NCBI GenBank assembly: GCA_039920345.1
Contig: JBDSDZ010000116.1
Location: forward strand, 1 to 18,827
DNA length: 18,827 nucleotides
From: Croceibacterium_A sp039920345
GTDB taxonomy: Bacteria > Pseudomonadota > Alphaproteobacteria > Sphingomonadales > Sphingomonadaceae
Direction of reading: 5' to 3'
Shown: piece after piece, positions 1-9,036 of the stretch
Layout: each line of letters begins with the position of its first letter
How positions within the stretch are numbered: the stretch's first letter is position 1
Program-made: the position numbers and the translations under genes
Notes under the pieces: generated by a model
Told to the model about the DNA's origin: nothing
The model's input: the letters and a program-made list of their open reading frames with translations, nothing else
Databases searched by the model: none

Positions 1-91
1 TCGCCCTCCATCATCGAACCGCCGATGGGTCTTGCCGAAACCGGGAGGCCAGCCGCGCGGTGTCAACTAGCGTCGTGAGGAACAGGAAATA

Positions 92-2020
<1,929 letters not shown>

Positions 2021-2040
2021 TCTCCTGATGAAAACCTTGT

Positions 2041-2071
2041 CCGCCACCGGTGCAATGCGCGCCGGTGGCGG
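2041..2071 (+). promoter_or_regulatory. dnaK-dnaJ intercistronic hairpin
   Basis: A perfect 10-bp inverted repeat, CCGCCACCGG (2041-2050) and CCGGTGGCGG (2062-2071), flanks an 11-base loop. It starts 20 bases after the dnaK stop and ends 13 bases before the dnaJ Shine-Dalgarno-like GGAGG (2085-2089). No T-run follows, so it does not look like a classical intrinsic terminator. Partial termination, RNA processing or protection of the dnaK 3' end would all fit, giving more DnaK than DnaJ from one transcript. The structure is seen directly; the role is inferred. Confidence 0.6.
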
Positions 2072-2106
2072 CTAGGTTTCAACCGGAGGTTACTGAATTT
2101 TCAGCC

Positions 2107-3219
2107 ATGGAAACCGATTTCTACGAACTGCTCGAAGTCACTCGCGATGCGGATGGCGCGACGATCAAGTCTGCCTATCGGCGGCTGGCGATGCAGTACC
2201 ATCCCGATCGCAACGCGGGCTGCAAGGATAACGAGGCGAAGTTCAAAGCCGTGAGCGCGGCCTACGAATGCCTCAAGGACCCTCAGAAACGCGCCGCCTA
2301 TGACCGTTACGGCCATGCCGCCTTCGCCCAGCAGGGTGCGGGCGGGCCCGGCATGAACGGCGATTTCGGCGACATCGGCGATATCTTCGAAACCATCTTC
2401 GGCAGCGCCTTTGGCGGCAGCGGAGCCCGCAGCCGCCCACGGCGCGGCGCCGATATGCGCTACGACCTGCAGATCGGGCTCGAAGACGCGTTCCACGGCA
2501 AGCACACCGAGATCGAGATCGAAGTCTCGGTCGCGTGCGAACCGTGCGGCGGGCAGGGCGCCGAGCCCGGCACCTCGCGGCGGCGCTGCGAACTGTGCAG
2601 CGGCCACGGCAAGGTCCGTGCGCAGCAGGGCTTTTTCGTGATCGAGAAGGCCTGTCCCAACTGCCATGGCAGCGGCGAGGTGATCGAAAGCCCGTGCCGC
2701 GAGTGCCGCGGTGAAGGCCGGGTGGATAAGGTCCAGTCGCTCAACGTGGAAATTCCGCCCGGGGTCGATACCGGCACCCGCATCCGCCTCAACGGTAAGG
2801 GCGAAGCAGGGCCGATGGGTGCGCCTCCGGGCGATTTGTACATCTTCCTCCACGTCAAGCCGCACGCCGTGTTCGAGCGCGAAGGCACTTCGCTGTTCAC
2901 CCGCGTACCGATCACTTTCACCACCGCAGCGCTGGGCGGGACAATCGACATCCCTGGTCTCGACGGCACGTCGCATGAAATCGAGATTCCCGTCGGCATC
3001 CAGTCGGGCAAACAACTGCGCAAACGCGGCGCCGGGATGCCAGTGCTGCAAGGGCGCGGGCGGGGCGACCTGGTGACCGAGATCATGGTCGAAACGCCAA
3101 CCAAGCTGAGCAAAGAACAAAAGGCCATCCTCGAACAGTTCCGCGAGACCGAAACGGGCGACGAGTGCCCGGCAAGCCAGGGTTTCTTCGCCAAGATCAA
3201 GGGCGCGTTCGGGGGCTGA
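2107..3219 (+). CDS. dnaJ: Chaperone protein DnaJ (Hsp40)
   Basis: Type I Hsp40 co-chaperone that delivers substrates to DnaK and stimulates its ATPase. The 370-residue protein has an N-terminal J domain with the HPD triad at residues 32-34, then a Gly/Phe-rich stretch. Four zinc-binding repeats follow with cysteine pairs at 144/147, 161/164, 183/186 and 197/200, then the C-terminal substrate-binding domain. The ATG at 2107 (METDFYELLEV) gives the canonical J-domain N-terminus. The frame stays open back to a GTG at 2050, but that would translate the intercistronic hairpin. The only good ribosome-binding sequence, GGAGG at 2085-2089, sits 17 bases before the ATG, which is unusually far. It forms the standard chaperone pair with dnaK. 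Confidence 0.97.
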   Translation: METDFYELLEVTRDADGATIKSAYRRLAMQYHPDRNAGCKDNEAKFKAVSAAYECLKDPQKRAAYDRYGHAAFAQQGAGGPGMNGDFGDIGDIFETIFGSAFGGSGARSRPRRGADMRYDLQIGLEDAFHGKHTEIEIEVSVACEPCGGQGAEPGTSRRRCELCSGHGKVRAQQGFFVIEKACPNCHGSGEVIESPCRECRGEGRVDKVQSLNVEIPPGVDTGTRIRLNGKGEAGPMGAPPGDLYIFLHVKPHAVFEREGTSLFTRVPITFTTAALGGTIDIPGLDGTSHEIEIPVGIQSGKQLRKRGAGMPVLQGRGRGDLVTEIMVETPTKLSKEQKAILEQFRETETGDECPASQGFFAKIKGAFGG

Positions 3220-3273
3220 GTGCGTGCCAAAGCGCGCATTGTGTTCCGCTTTCGTTCCTGTTAGTCCCGCGCG

Positions 3274-4638
3274 ATGGCCAAGCCAAAAAAACGCTATGTC
3301 TGCACCGAATGCGGCAGTGTCACCACGCGCTGGCAGGGGCAATGTGCTGATTGTTCGCAGTGGAACACGCTGGTCGAAGACGCGCCCGAAACGGCGTTTT
3401 CTGCGAGGCATGATCTTTCGGGCGGTGGCCGCAGGGTAGCGTTCGAGCCGCTTGACGCTCCGTCGGCGCCGCTGGTCAGGCGCAGCACCGGCCTGGCTGA
3501 ATTTGATCGCGCGCTGGGCGGCGGGATTGTGCCCGGCTCCGCGATCCTGATGGGCGGCGAACCAGGGATCGGCAAATCGACCCTGCTGCTGCAGGCCGCG
3601 GCCCAAGTCGCCCGCACCGGCGCAGCGGCGGTCTATATCAGCGGGGAAGAAGCGACCGGGCAGGTGCGGCTGCGCGCGGCGCGTCTCGGGCTGGCCGATG
3701 CGCCGCTCAAGCTGGCGGCGGCCACGTCGGTGCGCGATATTCTGACCACGCTCGCCGCCGGTGCCCCGCCGGCGTTGCTGGTGATCGATTCCATACAGAC
3801 CATGCATTCCGACACCATCGAAGGCGCCCCGGGCACCGTCAGCCAGGTTCGCGCGAGTGCGTTCGAACTCATCCGCTACGCCAAGGAAAACGGCGTCGCG
3901 CTGGTGCTGGTCGGCCACGTCACCAAGGACGGCACCATCGCTGGCCCGCGCGTGCTTGAACACATGGTTGACGTGGTGATGAGCTTTGAGGGCGAACGCA
4001 GCCACCAATACCGCATCCTGCGCGCGCTCAAGAACCGCTTTGGCGCGGTGGACGAGATCGGCGTGTTCGCGATGGAGGGCGCTGGCCTGGCCGAAGTCGC
4101 CAACCCTTCGCTGCTGTTCCTGTCCGGGCGCGAGGAGCCGATTGCCGGCAGCGCGATCTTCCCCGCGCTCGAAGGAACGCGGCCGGTGCTGGTCGAAGTG
4201 CAGGCGCTGATCGTGCGGCTGCAATCGGGCGCCACCCCGCGCCGCGCCGTGGTGGGTTGGGATGGCGGCCGCCTGGCAATGCTGCTGGCGGTGCTGGAAG
4301 CGCGCTGCGGGCTCAATTTCTCCTCCGCCGAAGTTTATCTCAACGTTGCCGGCGGTTACCGCCTGACCGACCCCGCAGCCGACCTTGCCGTGGCTGCGGC
4401 GCTGGTCTCGGCGCTGGCGGACAAACCGCTGCCCTTGCGCGGCATCTGGTTCGGCGAAGTTTCGCTGTCGGGAGAGATTCGCCCGGTGGCGCATGCCGGC
4501 CTTCGGCTTCGCGAAGCGGCCAAGCTGGGGTTCGACCTGGGTTACGGTCCGAGCGATGCCCCCAAATTGGGGAAAATGCGCTATACCGGGCTGGCCAGCC
4601 TGCCCAAGCTCGTTGACCAGGTGATGGGCTCGGCATAA
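3274..4638 (+). CDS. radA: DNA repair protein RadA (Sms)
   Basis: RecA-related, DnaB-like motor that processes recombination intermediates in DNA repair. The 454-residue product has the diagnostic N-terminal zinc finger (Cys10, Cys13, Cys24, Cys27), a Walker A motif GGEPGIGKST (94-103), and the RadA-specific KNRFG motif (253-257). The C-terminal part fits the Lon-like domain. Length matches the family. The ATG at 3274 puts the zinc finger at the normal place; no strong Shine-Dalgarno is visible before it. cvpA starts 11 bases after the stop, so radA probably heads an operon running to alr. Confidence 0.98.
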   Translation: MAKPKKRYVCTECGSVTTRWQGQCADCSQWNTLVEDAPETAFSARHDLSGGGRRVAFEPLDAPSAPLVRRSTGLAEFDRALGGGIVPGSAILMGGEPGIGKSTLLLQAAAQVARTGAAAVYISGEEATGQVRLRAARLGLADAPLKLAAATSVRDILTTLAAGAPPALLVIDSIQTMHSDTIEGAPGTVSQVRASAFELIRYAKENGVALVLVGHVTKDGTIAGPRVLEHMVDVVMSFEGERSHQYRILRALKNRFGAVDEIGVFAMEGAGLAEVANPSLLFLSGREEPIAGSAIFPALEGTRPVLVEVQALIVRLQSGATPRRAVVGWDGGRLAMLLAVLEARCGLNFSSAEVYLNVAGGYRLTDPAADLAVAAALVSALADKPLPLRGIWFGEVSLSGEIRPVAHAGLRLREAAKLGFDLGYGPSDAPKLGKMRYTGLASLPKLVDQVMGSA

Positions 4639-4649
4639 GTTTGGGCGAC

Positions 4650-5192
4650 ATGACGGGTTTCGATATTATCGTCCTGCTGATCGTCGGCGTCGCCGCTGCC
4701 GGCGGCTTCATGCGCGGGTTCGTGCAGGAAGTGCTGTCGCTGGCGGCGTGGATCCTCGCGGTGTTCGCGATCCGTTACCTGCACACCGACGTCACCCAAT
4801 TCCTGTTCCATTACATTGGCACGCCCTCGGGCGCCGCGGTGCTGGCCTTCGTGCTGTTGCTGCTGATCCCCTTTGCGGCGATGAAGCTGATTGCGGCCCG
4901 CGCCGGCAAATCGTCGCGGGCTTCGGTGCTCGGGCCGATCGACCGCGTGCTCGGGTTCGGCTTTGGTGCGATCAAGGGTGTGATCATCGTGGTAATGGCG
5001 TTTTCGCTGCTCGTGCTCGGCTATGACACGGTTTGGGGCCCGGCCGGGCGGCCGACGTGGATTACCACCGCGCGCACCTATCCCTTCGTCAACGCCAGCG
5101 CCATCGAACTGGTGCAGTTGATCCAGCAGCGCCATCACTACCTGAGGGGCGCTGACGGCGGGTCAGAAGGCGACGCTGCCACCACGCCATGA
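4650..5192 (+). CDS. cvpA: CvpA family inner-membrane protein
   Basis: Colicin V production (CvpA) family membrane protein; its molecular role is not well defined. The 180-residue product begins MTGFDIIVLLIVG and has four hydrophobic segments at about residues 5-20, 28-43, 61-80 and 103-122. The family feature of a glycine-rich first helix followed by RGFVQEVLSL is present. A TTG at 4641 is a possible earlier start, but the ATG at 4650 fits the family N-terminus better. The gene follows radA by 11 bases, and its TGA overlaps the next gene's ATG (ATGA at 5189-5192), which suggests translational coupling. Confidence 0.9.
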   Translation: MTGFDIIVLLIVGVAAAGGFMRGFVQEVLSLAAWILAVFAIRYLHTDVTQFLFHYIGTPSGAAVLAFVLLLLIPFAAMKLIAARAGKSSRASVLGPIDRVLGFGFGAIKGVIIVVMAFSLLVLGYDTVWGPAGRPTWITTARTYPFVNASAIELVQLIQQRHHYLRGADGGSEGDAATTP

Positions 5193-5623
5193 GCGGCGCC
5201 CAGCGCCTCTATACGCCCGAGTTGCTGGCGCTGGCAGTCGAACTTGCCCGAGTGCCACCGCTGACCCGCGCGGCACTGCACAGCGAAGCCCGCTCGCCGA
5301 CGTGCGGCAGCACGCTGGCAGTGGATCTGGTGGCTGACGCATCGGGCACGATTACGCAACTGGGCCTGCGCGTTCGGGCGTGCGCGATCGGCCAGGCCGC
5401 CGCCGCCATCTTTGCCCGCCACGCGGTGGGCAACACCAGCGCCTCGATCGCGCAAGTGCTAAGCGGCCTCGAAGCGTGGCTGGGCGGCGAAGGTGAACTG
5501 CCCAACTGGCCCGACCTTGCCATGATCGCCCCGGCGCGTGAATACCCGGCAAGGCACGGCGCGATCCTGCTTCCGTGGAAGGCCGCCGCCGCCGCCCTTT
5601 CCAGCACCGCGCCCGCAAGCTAA
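5189..5623 (+). CDS. NifU/IscU-like iron-sulfur cluster scaffold family protein
   Basis: 144-residue protein resembling the NifU N-terminal/IscU scaffold family, on which Fe-S clusters are built before transfer. Two of the three usual ligand cysteines are recognisable, Cys39 in SPTCGS and Cys65 in RACAIGQA. At the third position, just before the LLPW block that closes the fold, the sequence is RHGAILLPW, with glycine (Gly124) where IscU/SufU has cysteine. It may therefore be a degenerate or specialised scaffold rather than a general IscU. Translation is coupled to cvpA through the ATGA overlap. No other Fe-S assembly gene lies in the window. The family call is moderately sure; its activity is not. 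Confidence 0.78.
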   Translation: MSGAQRLYTPELLALAVELARVPPLTRAALHSEARSPTCGSTLAVDLVADASGTITQLGLRVRACAIGQAAAAIFARHAVGNTSASIAQVLSGLEAWLGGEGELPNWPDLAMIAPAREYPARHGAILLPWKAAAAALSSTAPAS

Positions 5624-5654
5624 CCCCGCGGACGGAGAGCGAAGGGGCTGCGAC

Positions 5655-7298
5655 ATGGCGACGATTGCTGAACCGGGGGCCGAACTGGCGCCAGCCGACC
5701 AGCCAAGCGCCAAGGAAATGCGCCTGGTCATCGCGGCTTCGTCGGTCGGCACGGTGTTCGAGTGGTACGATTTCTTCGTTTACGGAACCCTCGCCCCGCT
5801 GATTGCGGCGGCATTCTTCCCGACCGGCAACGCTACCTTGTCGTTGCTGCTGACCTGGGCCGGGTTCGCGGTCGGATTCGGTTTTCGTCCGCTCGGCGCG
5901 ATCCTGTTCGGCTTCCTTGGGGACAGGCTGGGCCGCAAATACACCTTCCTCGTTACCGTCACCCTGATGGGCGCGGCCACCGCCGGGGTCGGCATGATCC
6001 CGAGCGAAGCCAGCATTGGCCTGGCCGCACCGCTTATCGTGCTCGGCCTGCGCATCCTCCAGGGACTGGCACTTGGCGGCGAATATGGCGGCGCGGCAAT
6101 TTACGTTTCGGAACATTCACCGCCCCGCCGGCGCGGCTATTTTACCGGGTTCATCCAGGCCAGTGTGATCGGCGGCTTCGTGCTCAGCCTGGCCGTGGTC
6201 CTGCTGTGCCGCCTCGCGATTCCGGTCGATGCGTTCAAGGCCTGGGGCTGGCGCTTGCCGTTCCTGCTTTCGATCCTGCTGCTGGCGGTGTCGCTGTGGA
6301 TGCGGCTCAAACTGGCAGAGAGCCCGGTGTTCCGGGCGATGAAGGAAGCGGGCAAGACCGCGGCCAATCCATTCGTCGAAAGCTTCACTTACCCGGGCAA
6401 CAAGAAGCGCATCTTCGTGGCCTTGTTCGGGGTCGCCTGCGGGCTGACGATCATCTTCTACACCGCGCTGTTCTCGACCCTGTCGTTCCTCAAGGGACCG
6501 ATGCGGATGGACGATACGGCGGCGGAATTGATCGTCGGCGCCGCCTCGTTGCTCAGCGTCGGCTTCTTTGTCTATTTCGGATGGTTGTCCGACCGGGTAG
6601 GCCGCAAAAAGCCGATCGTGTGGGGCTACGCGATTTGTCTGGTGCTGCTGTTCCCGTTGTTCTGGGGCATTGCGGAACTGGCCAACCCCGGCCTCGCCGC
6701 CAGCGCACGGGCCACCCCGGTGCAGATCGCCGGGCCGGACTGCAACTACGATCCGTTCGCCAGCAAGCAGGCAACGCGCTGCGGGTTGTTGCTCGAAGAC
6801 ATGTCCGCCCTCGGCATCCAGTACGATCTCGTGACAGCGCCGGACCTGCAGGTGACCGCTGGCGGCAATGCGCTGCAAGTGACCGACGCCGACTGGGACA
6901 ACCGCGATGCTCGCCGCGCCGCCGTGCAGGCCTGGCTTGGAACGCACGGCTACAACCTCGCCAAGCAAGTCCCGCCCTTGGCCAACATCTTGGGCATTGT
7001 GGCGATGCTGGTCATTTTCGGCGCGCTGTCCGGGGCCACGTTCGGACCTGTCGCTGCGTTGTTGTCAGAGATGTTTCCGCCGCAGATCCGCTACAGCTCG
7101 ATGTCGATCCCCTATCACATCGGGACCGGCTATTTCGGCGGCTTCCTGCCGCTGATCTCGGCCTACATCGTCGCCCGTTCGGGTGATGTCTTTGCCGGAT
7201 TGTGGTACACCTGGGTGCTGCTGGTGGTGGCGCTGGTAGTGGCCTGGTGGGGCCTGCCATCGGGTCCACCGCGTGACTTTGCCGATGAAATCGCCTGA
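5655..7298 (+). CDS. MFS transporter, metabolite:H+ symporter (MHS) type
   Basis: Inner-membrane secondary transporter of about 12 helices, 547 residues. The MHS signature FEWYDFFVYG sits in helix 1, and the MFS loop motif GDRLGRK follows helix 2, with a second copy (SDRVGRK) in the other half. The substrate cannot be read from sequence; relatives carry proline/betaine, shikimate, alpha-ketoglutarate or citrate. An extra hydrophilic segment of about 90 residues (roughly 347-440), with cysteines at 363 and 376, lies between late helices. The ATG at 5655 has GAAGGGG seven bases upstream. The frame is open back to 5538, but that part overlaps the previous gene and lacks family character. Its 3' end overlaps alr by 14 bases. 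Confidence 0.92.
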   Translation: MATIAEPGAELAPADQPSAKEMRLVIAASSVGTVFEWYDFFVYGTLAPLIAAAFFPTGNATLSLLLTWAGFAVGFGFRPLGAILFGFLGDRLGRKYTFLVTVTLMGAATAGVGMIPSEASIGLAAPLIVLGLRILQGLALGGEYGGAAIYVSEHSPPRRRGYFTGFIQASVIGGFVLSLAVVLLCRLAIPVDAFKAWGWRLPFLLSILLLAVSLWMRLKLAESPVFRAMKEAGKTAANPFVESFTYPGNKKRIFVALFGVACGLTIIFYTALFSTLSFLKGPMRMDDTAAELIVGAASLLSVGFFVYFGWLSDRVGRKKPIVWGYAICLVLLFPLFWGIAELANPGLAASARATPVQIAGPDCNYDPFASKQATRCGLLLEDMSALGIQYDLVTAPDLQVTAGGNALQVTDADWDNRDARRAAVQAWLGTHGYNLAKQVPPLANILGIVAMLVIFGALSGATFGPVAALLSEMFPPQIRYSSMSIPYHIGTGYFGGFLPLISAYIVARSGDVFAGLWYTWVLLVVALVVAWWGLPSGPPRDFADEIA

Positions 7299-8334
7299 CC
7301 TGCCGCCCCCGACGCTGCGCCTCCAGCTCGACGCAAGCGCGCTGGCGGATAACTGGCGCGCGCTCGATCGCTTGTCCGGATCGGCGGCCGCCGGTGCAGC
7401 GGTAAAGGCCAACGCCTATGGCCTCGGCGTGGACAAGGTCGTTCCCGTGCTGCGCGATGCCGGAGCGGCCAACTTTCTGGTCGCGCACTGGAGCGAAGTG
7501 CCCGCGCTGTTGGTGCACGTCCCACCAACACAGGTCTCCGTGCTGCACGGCCCGCTGCGCGAAGAGGATGCACAATTCGCCCGCGAGACCGGCGTGCGCC
7601 CGGTCATCAACAGTGTCCAGCAAGCCGCCCGGTGGACGCAATCCGGGGGCGGGCTGTGCGATCTGATGGTCGATACCGGGATCAACCGACTCGGGCTTTC
7701 GATGCACGAGATTGGCGATCCAGCGATTGCCAGGCTCGAGATCGACACGCTCATGTCGCACCTTGCTTCGGCGGACGAGGATGTTGCGCAAAACGAGCGC
7801 CAGCTCAGCCTCTTTGCAGACGTCTGCCAGCAGGTGACGTCACGCCGCCAGAGCCTGGCCAACAGCGCCGGAATTGCGCTCGGCCCGCGCTACGCGTTTG
7901 ACCTGACGCGGCCCGGCCTGTCGCTATACGGCGGCGTCCCGCGTGCGGAACTGACAAGCGAAATCCGCCAGGTTGCCTACCCGCAGGCCGCTGTCCTCCA
8001 GGTGCGCGAACTAAGCGCGGGTGACAGTGTCGGCTACAACGCCACCTTCACCGCCGACCGCCCGTTGCGCGCGGCCACTGTCTCGCTCGGCTATGCCGAC
8101 GGGTTTCTGCGTTGCTGGGCCGGCAAGGGCGCCTTGCAGCACGGCGAAGCGGCGCTGCCAATCCTTGGCCGGGTGTCGATGGACATGGTCGTGGTTGATT
8201 GCAGCGCAGCAAGCGAAGTGCAGGAAGGCGACTGGCTGGATATTCCCTATCATTTGCCCACAGCCTCTGTGCGCTGCGGATTGTCGCAATATGAACTACT
8301 TACGCTGCTCGGGCGGCGATTTAGCCGAAATTAA
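7285..8334 (+). CDS. alr: Alanine racemase
   Basis: PLP enzyme that interconverts L- and D-alanine, supplying D-Ala for peptidoglycan. The 349-residue protein carries the PLP lysine in VKANAYG (Lys41) and the second catalytic base Tyr251 in GYNATF. Family blocks DTGINRLGLS, GLSLYGG and SMDMVVVDCS are also present. I chose ATG 7285, though a GTG at 7273 in the same frame is possible; either start lies inside the end of the transporter gene, implying translational coupling. It is the last gene of the radA-cvpA-scaffold-MFS-alr cluster. The stop codon lies within an AT-rich dyad. Confidence 0.96.
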   Translation: MKSPDLPPPTLRLQLDASALADNWRALDRLSGSAAAGAAVKANAYGLGVDKVVPVLRDAGAANFLVAHWSEVPALLVHVPPTQVSVLHGPLREEDAQFARETGVRPVINSVQQAARWTQSGGGLCDLMVDTGINRLGLSMHEIGDPAIARLEIDTLMSHLASADEDVAQNERQLSLFADVCQQVTSRRQSLANSAGIALGPRYAFDLTRPGLSLYGGVPRAELTSEIRQVAYPQAAVLQVRELSAGDSVGYNATFTADRPLRAATVSLGYADGFLRCWAGKGALQHGEAALPILGRVSMDMVVVDCSAASEVQEGDWLDIPYHLPTASVRCGLSQYELLTLLGRRFSRN

Positions 8335-8343
8335 TAATTTCGG
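8325..8343. other. AT-rich perfect dyad over the alr stop codon
   Basis: CCGAAATT and AATTTCGG form a perfect 8-bp inverted repeat around a three-base AAT centre. The alr TAA (8332-8334) is inside it. It stands out because the surroundings are GC-rich. There is no following T-run, so it could be an mRNA 3'-end hairpin or a protein-binding dyad for the downstream phaR promoter. Only the symmetry is observed. Confidence 0.5.
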
Positions 8344-8350
8344 TCGCGTG

Positions 8351-8374
8351 TTGCGCTGCACATGCTGCAGGTGC
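8351..8374 (+). promoter_or_regulatory. TGC-rich block, candidate PhaR operator (autoregulation)
   Basis: Five TGC triplets occur in 23 bases (starting 8352, 8357, 8363, 8366 and 8372). The block contains the dyad CTGCA-catgc-TGCAG (8356-8370). PhaR proteins from Paracoccus and Rhodobacter are known to bind TGC-rich or CTGC...GCAG sites upstream of phasin genes and phaR itself. The block lies about 50-75 bases before the phaR start codon, in the only intergenic space upstream of that gene. Binding here is inferred. Confidence 0.45.
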
Positions 8375-8424
8375 TAAGTGTAACGACGGTCTCACACGCT
8401 CCTCAAACTAGGGGAATGCCGGCA

Positions 8425-8979
8425 ATGGCAGGCTCTCAAACTTCGGGCGATGACCCGATCGTCATCAAGAAGTATGCCAACCGGCGGCTGTATAACACCC
8501 AGTCTTCCAGCTATATCACGCTTGATGATCTTTCGCGGATGACACGCGAAGGCCTCGATTTCCAGGTTCTTGACGCGAAGACCGGCAGCGACATCACCCA
8601 CCAGATCTTGACCCAGATCATCATGGAAGAAGAATCGCACGGCGAGCAGATGCTGCCGATCAGCTTCCTGCGCCAGCTGATCTCGATGTATGGCAATTCG
8701 ATGCAGTCGCTGATGCCGCATTACCTCGAAGCCTCGATGGACAATTTCCGCACCAACCAGATCAAGCTGCAGGAAACTTGGAAGGCCAGCATGGGCCCTG
8801 ACGCGCTGACGCGGATGGCCGAAACCAACATGGCCATGTTCAAGGCCGCTGCCGGCGCTTTCATGCCGGGCGGCAAGGCCGCAGCACAATCGCAACCCGC
8901 TGCCAACGAGGATGACCTCGATTCGCTGCGCGCACAGATGGCCGCGATGCAGAAGAAGCTCGACGAACTGAGCAAGTAG
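8425..8979 (+). CDS. phaR: Polyhydroxyalkanoate synthesis repressor PhaR
   Basis: DNA-binding regulator of polyhydroxyalkanoate storage genes that also senses PHA granules. The 184-residue protein has the PHB/PHA accumulation regulator DNA-binding domain (about residues 11-70, with KKYANRRLYNT and ITLDDLSRM). The C-terminal PHB_acc region follows (PISFLRQLISMYG onward), then an Ala/Gln-rich segment and a short predicted coiled coil at the end. ATG 8425 was preferred over ATG 8416 because AGGGGA at 8410-8415 gives proper spacing only to the later start. No phaC, phaA or phasin gene is in the window. It appears to be a single-gene unit between the alr cluster and proS. Confidence 0.93.
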   Translation: MAGSQTSGDDPIVIKKYANRRLYNTQSSSYITLDDLSRMTREGLDFQVLDAKTGSDITHQILTQIIMEEESHGEQMLPISFLRQLISMYGNSMQSLMPHYLEASMDNFRTNQIKLQETWKASMGPDALTRMAETNMAMFKAAAGAFMPGGKAAAQSQPAANEDDLDSLRAQMAAMQKKLDELSK

Positions 8980-8984
8980 CTTCC

Positions 8985-9015
8985 CCGCGCGGTGGTCCGG
9001 CGCTAGGGCGCGCGG
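8985..9015 (+). terminator. GC-rich hairpin after phaR
   Basis: CCGCGCG (8985-8991) and CGCGCGG (9009-9015) form a 7-bp stem around a 17-base loop. It begins six bases after the phaR stop, in the 57-base gap before proS. There is no clear T-tract, so termination is only a possibility. Confidence 0.3.
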
Positions 9016-9036
9016 ACTGTCATTTCGGGAACTACC

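Noticed and set aside
31..70. CTTGCC as a heat-shock sigma factor -35 box before dnaK
   Set aside because: No -10 element of the expected CTATAT type at 16-18 bases, so it is not supported.
1..78. Possible tail of an upstream gene ending TGA at 76-78
   Set aside because: Only 25 codons, two frames are open over the same stretch, and no family can be recognised.
2101..4494. A 797-codon minus-strand frame spanning dnaJ and radA
   Set aside because: Crosses two certain + strand genes; Arg/Ala/Asp-rich low-information protein typical of shadow frames.
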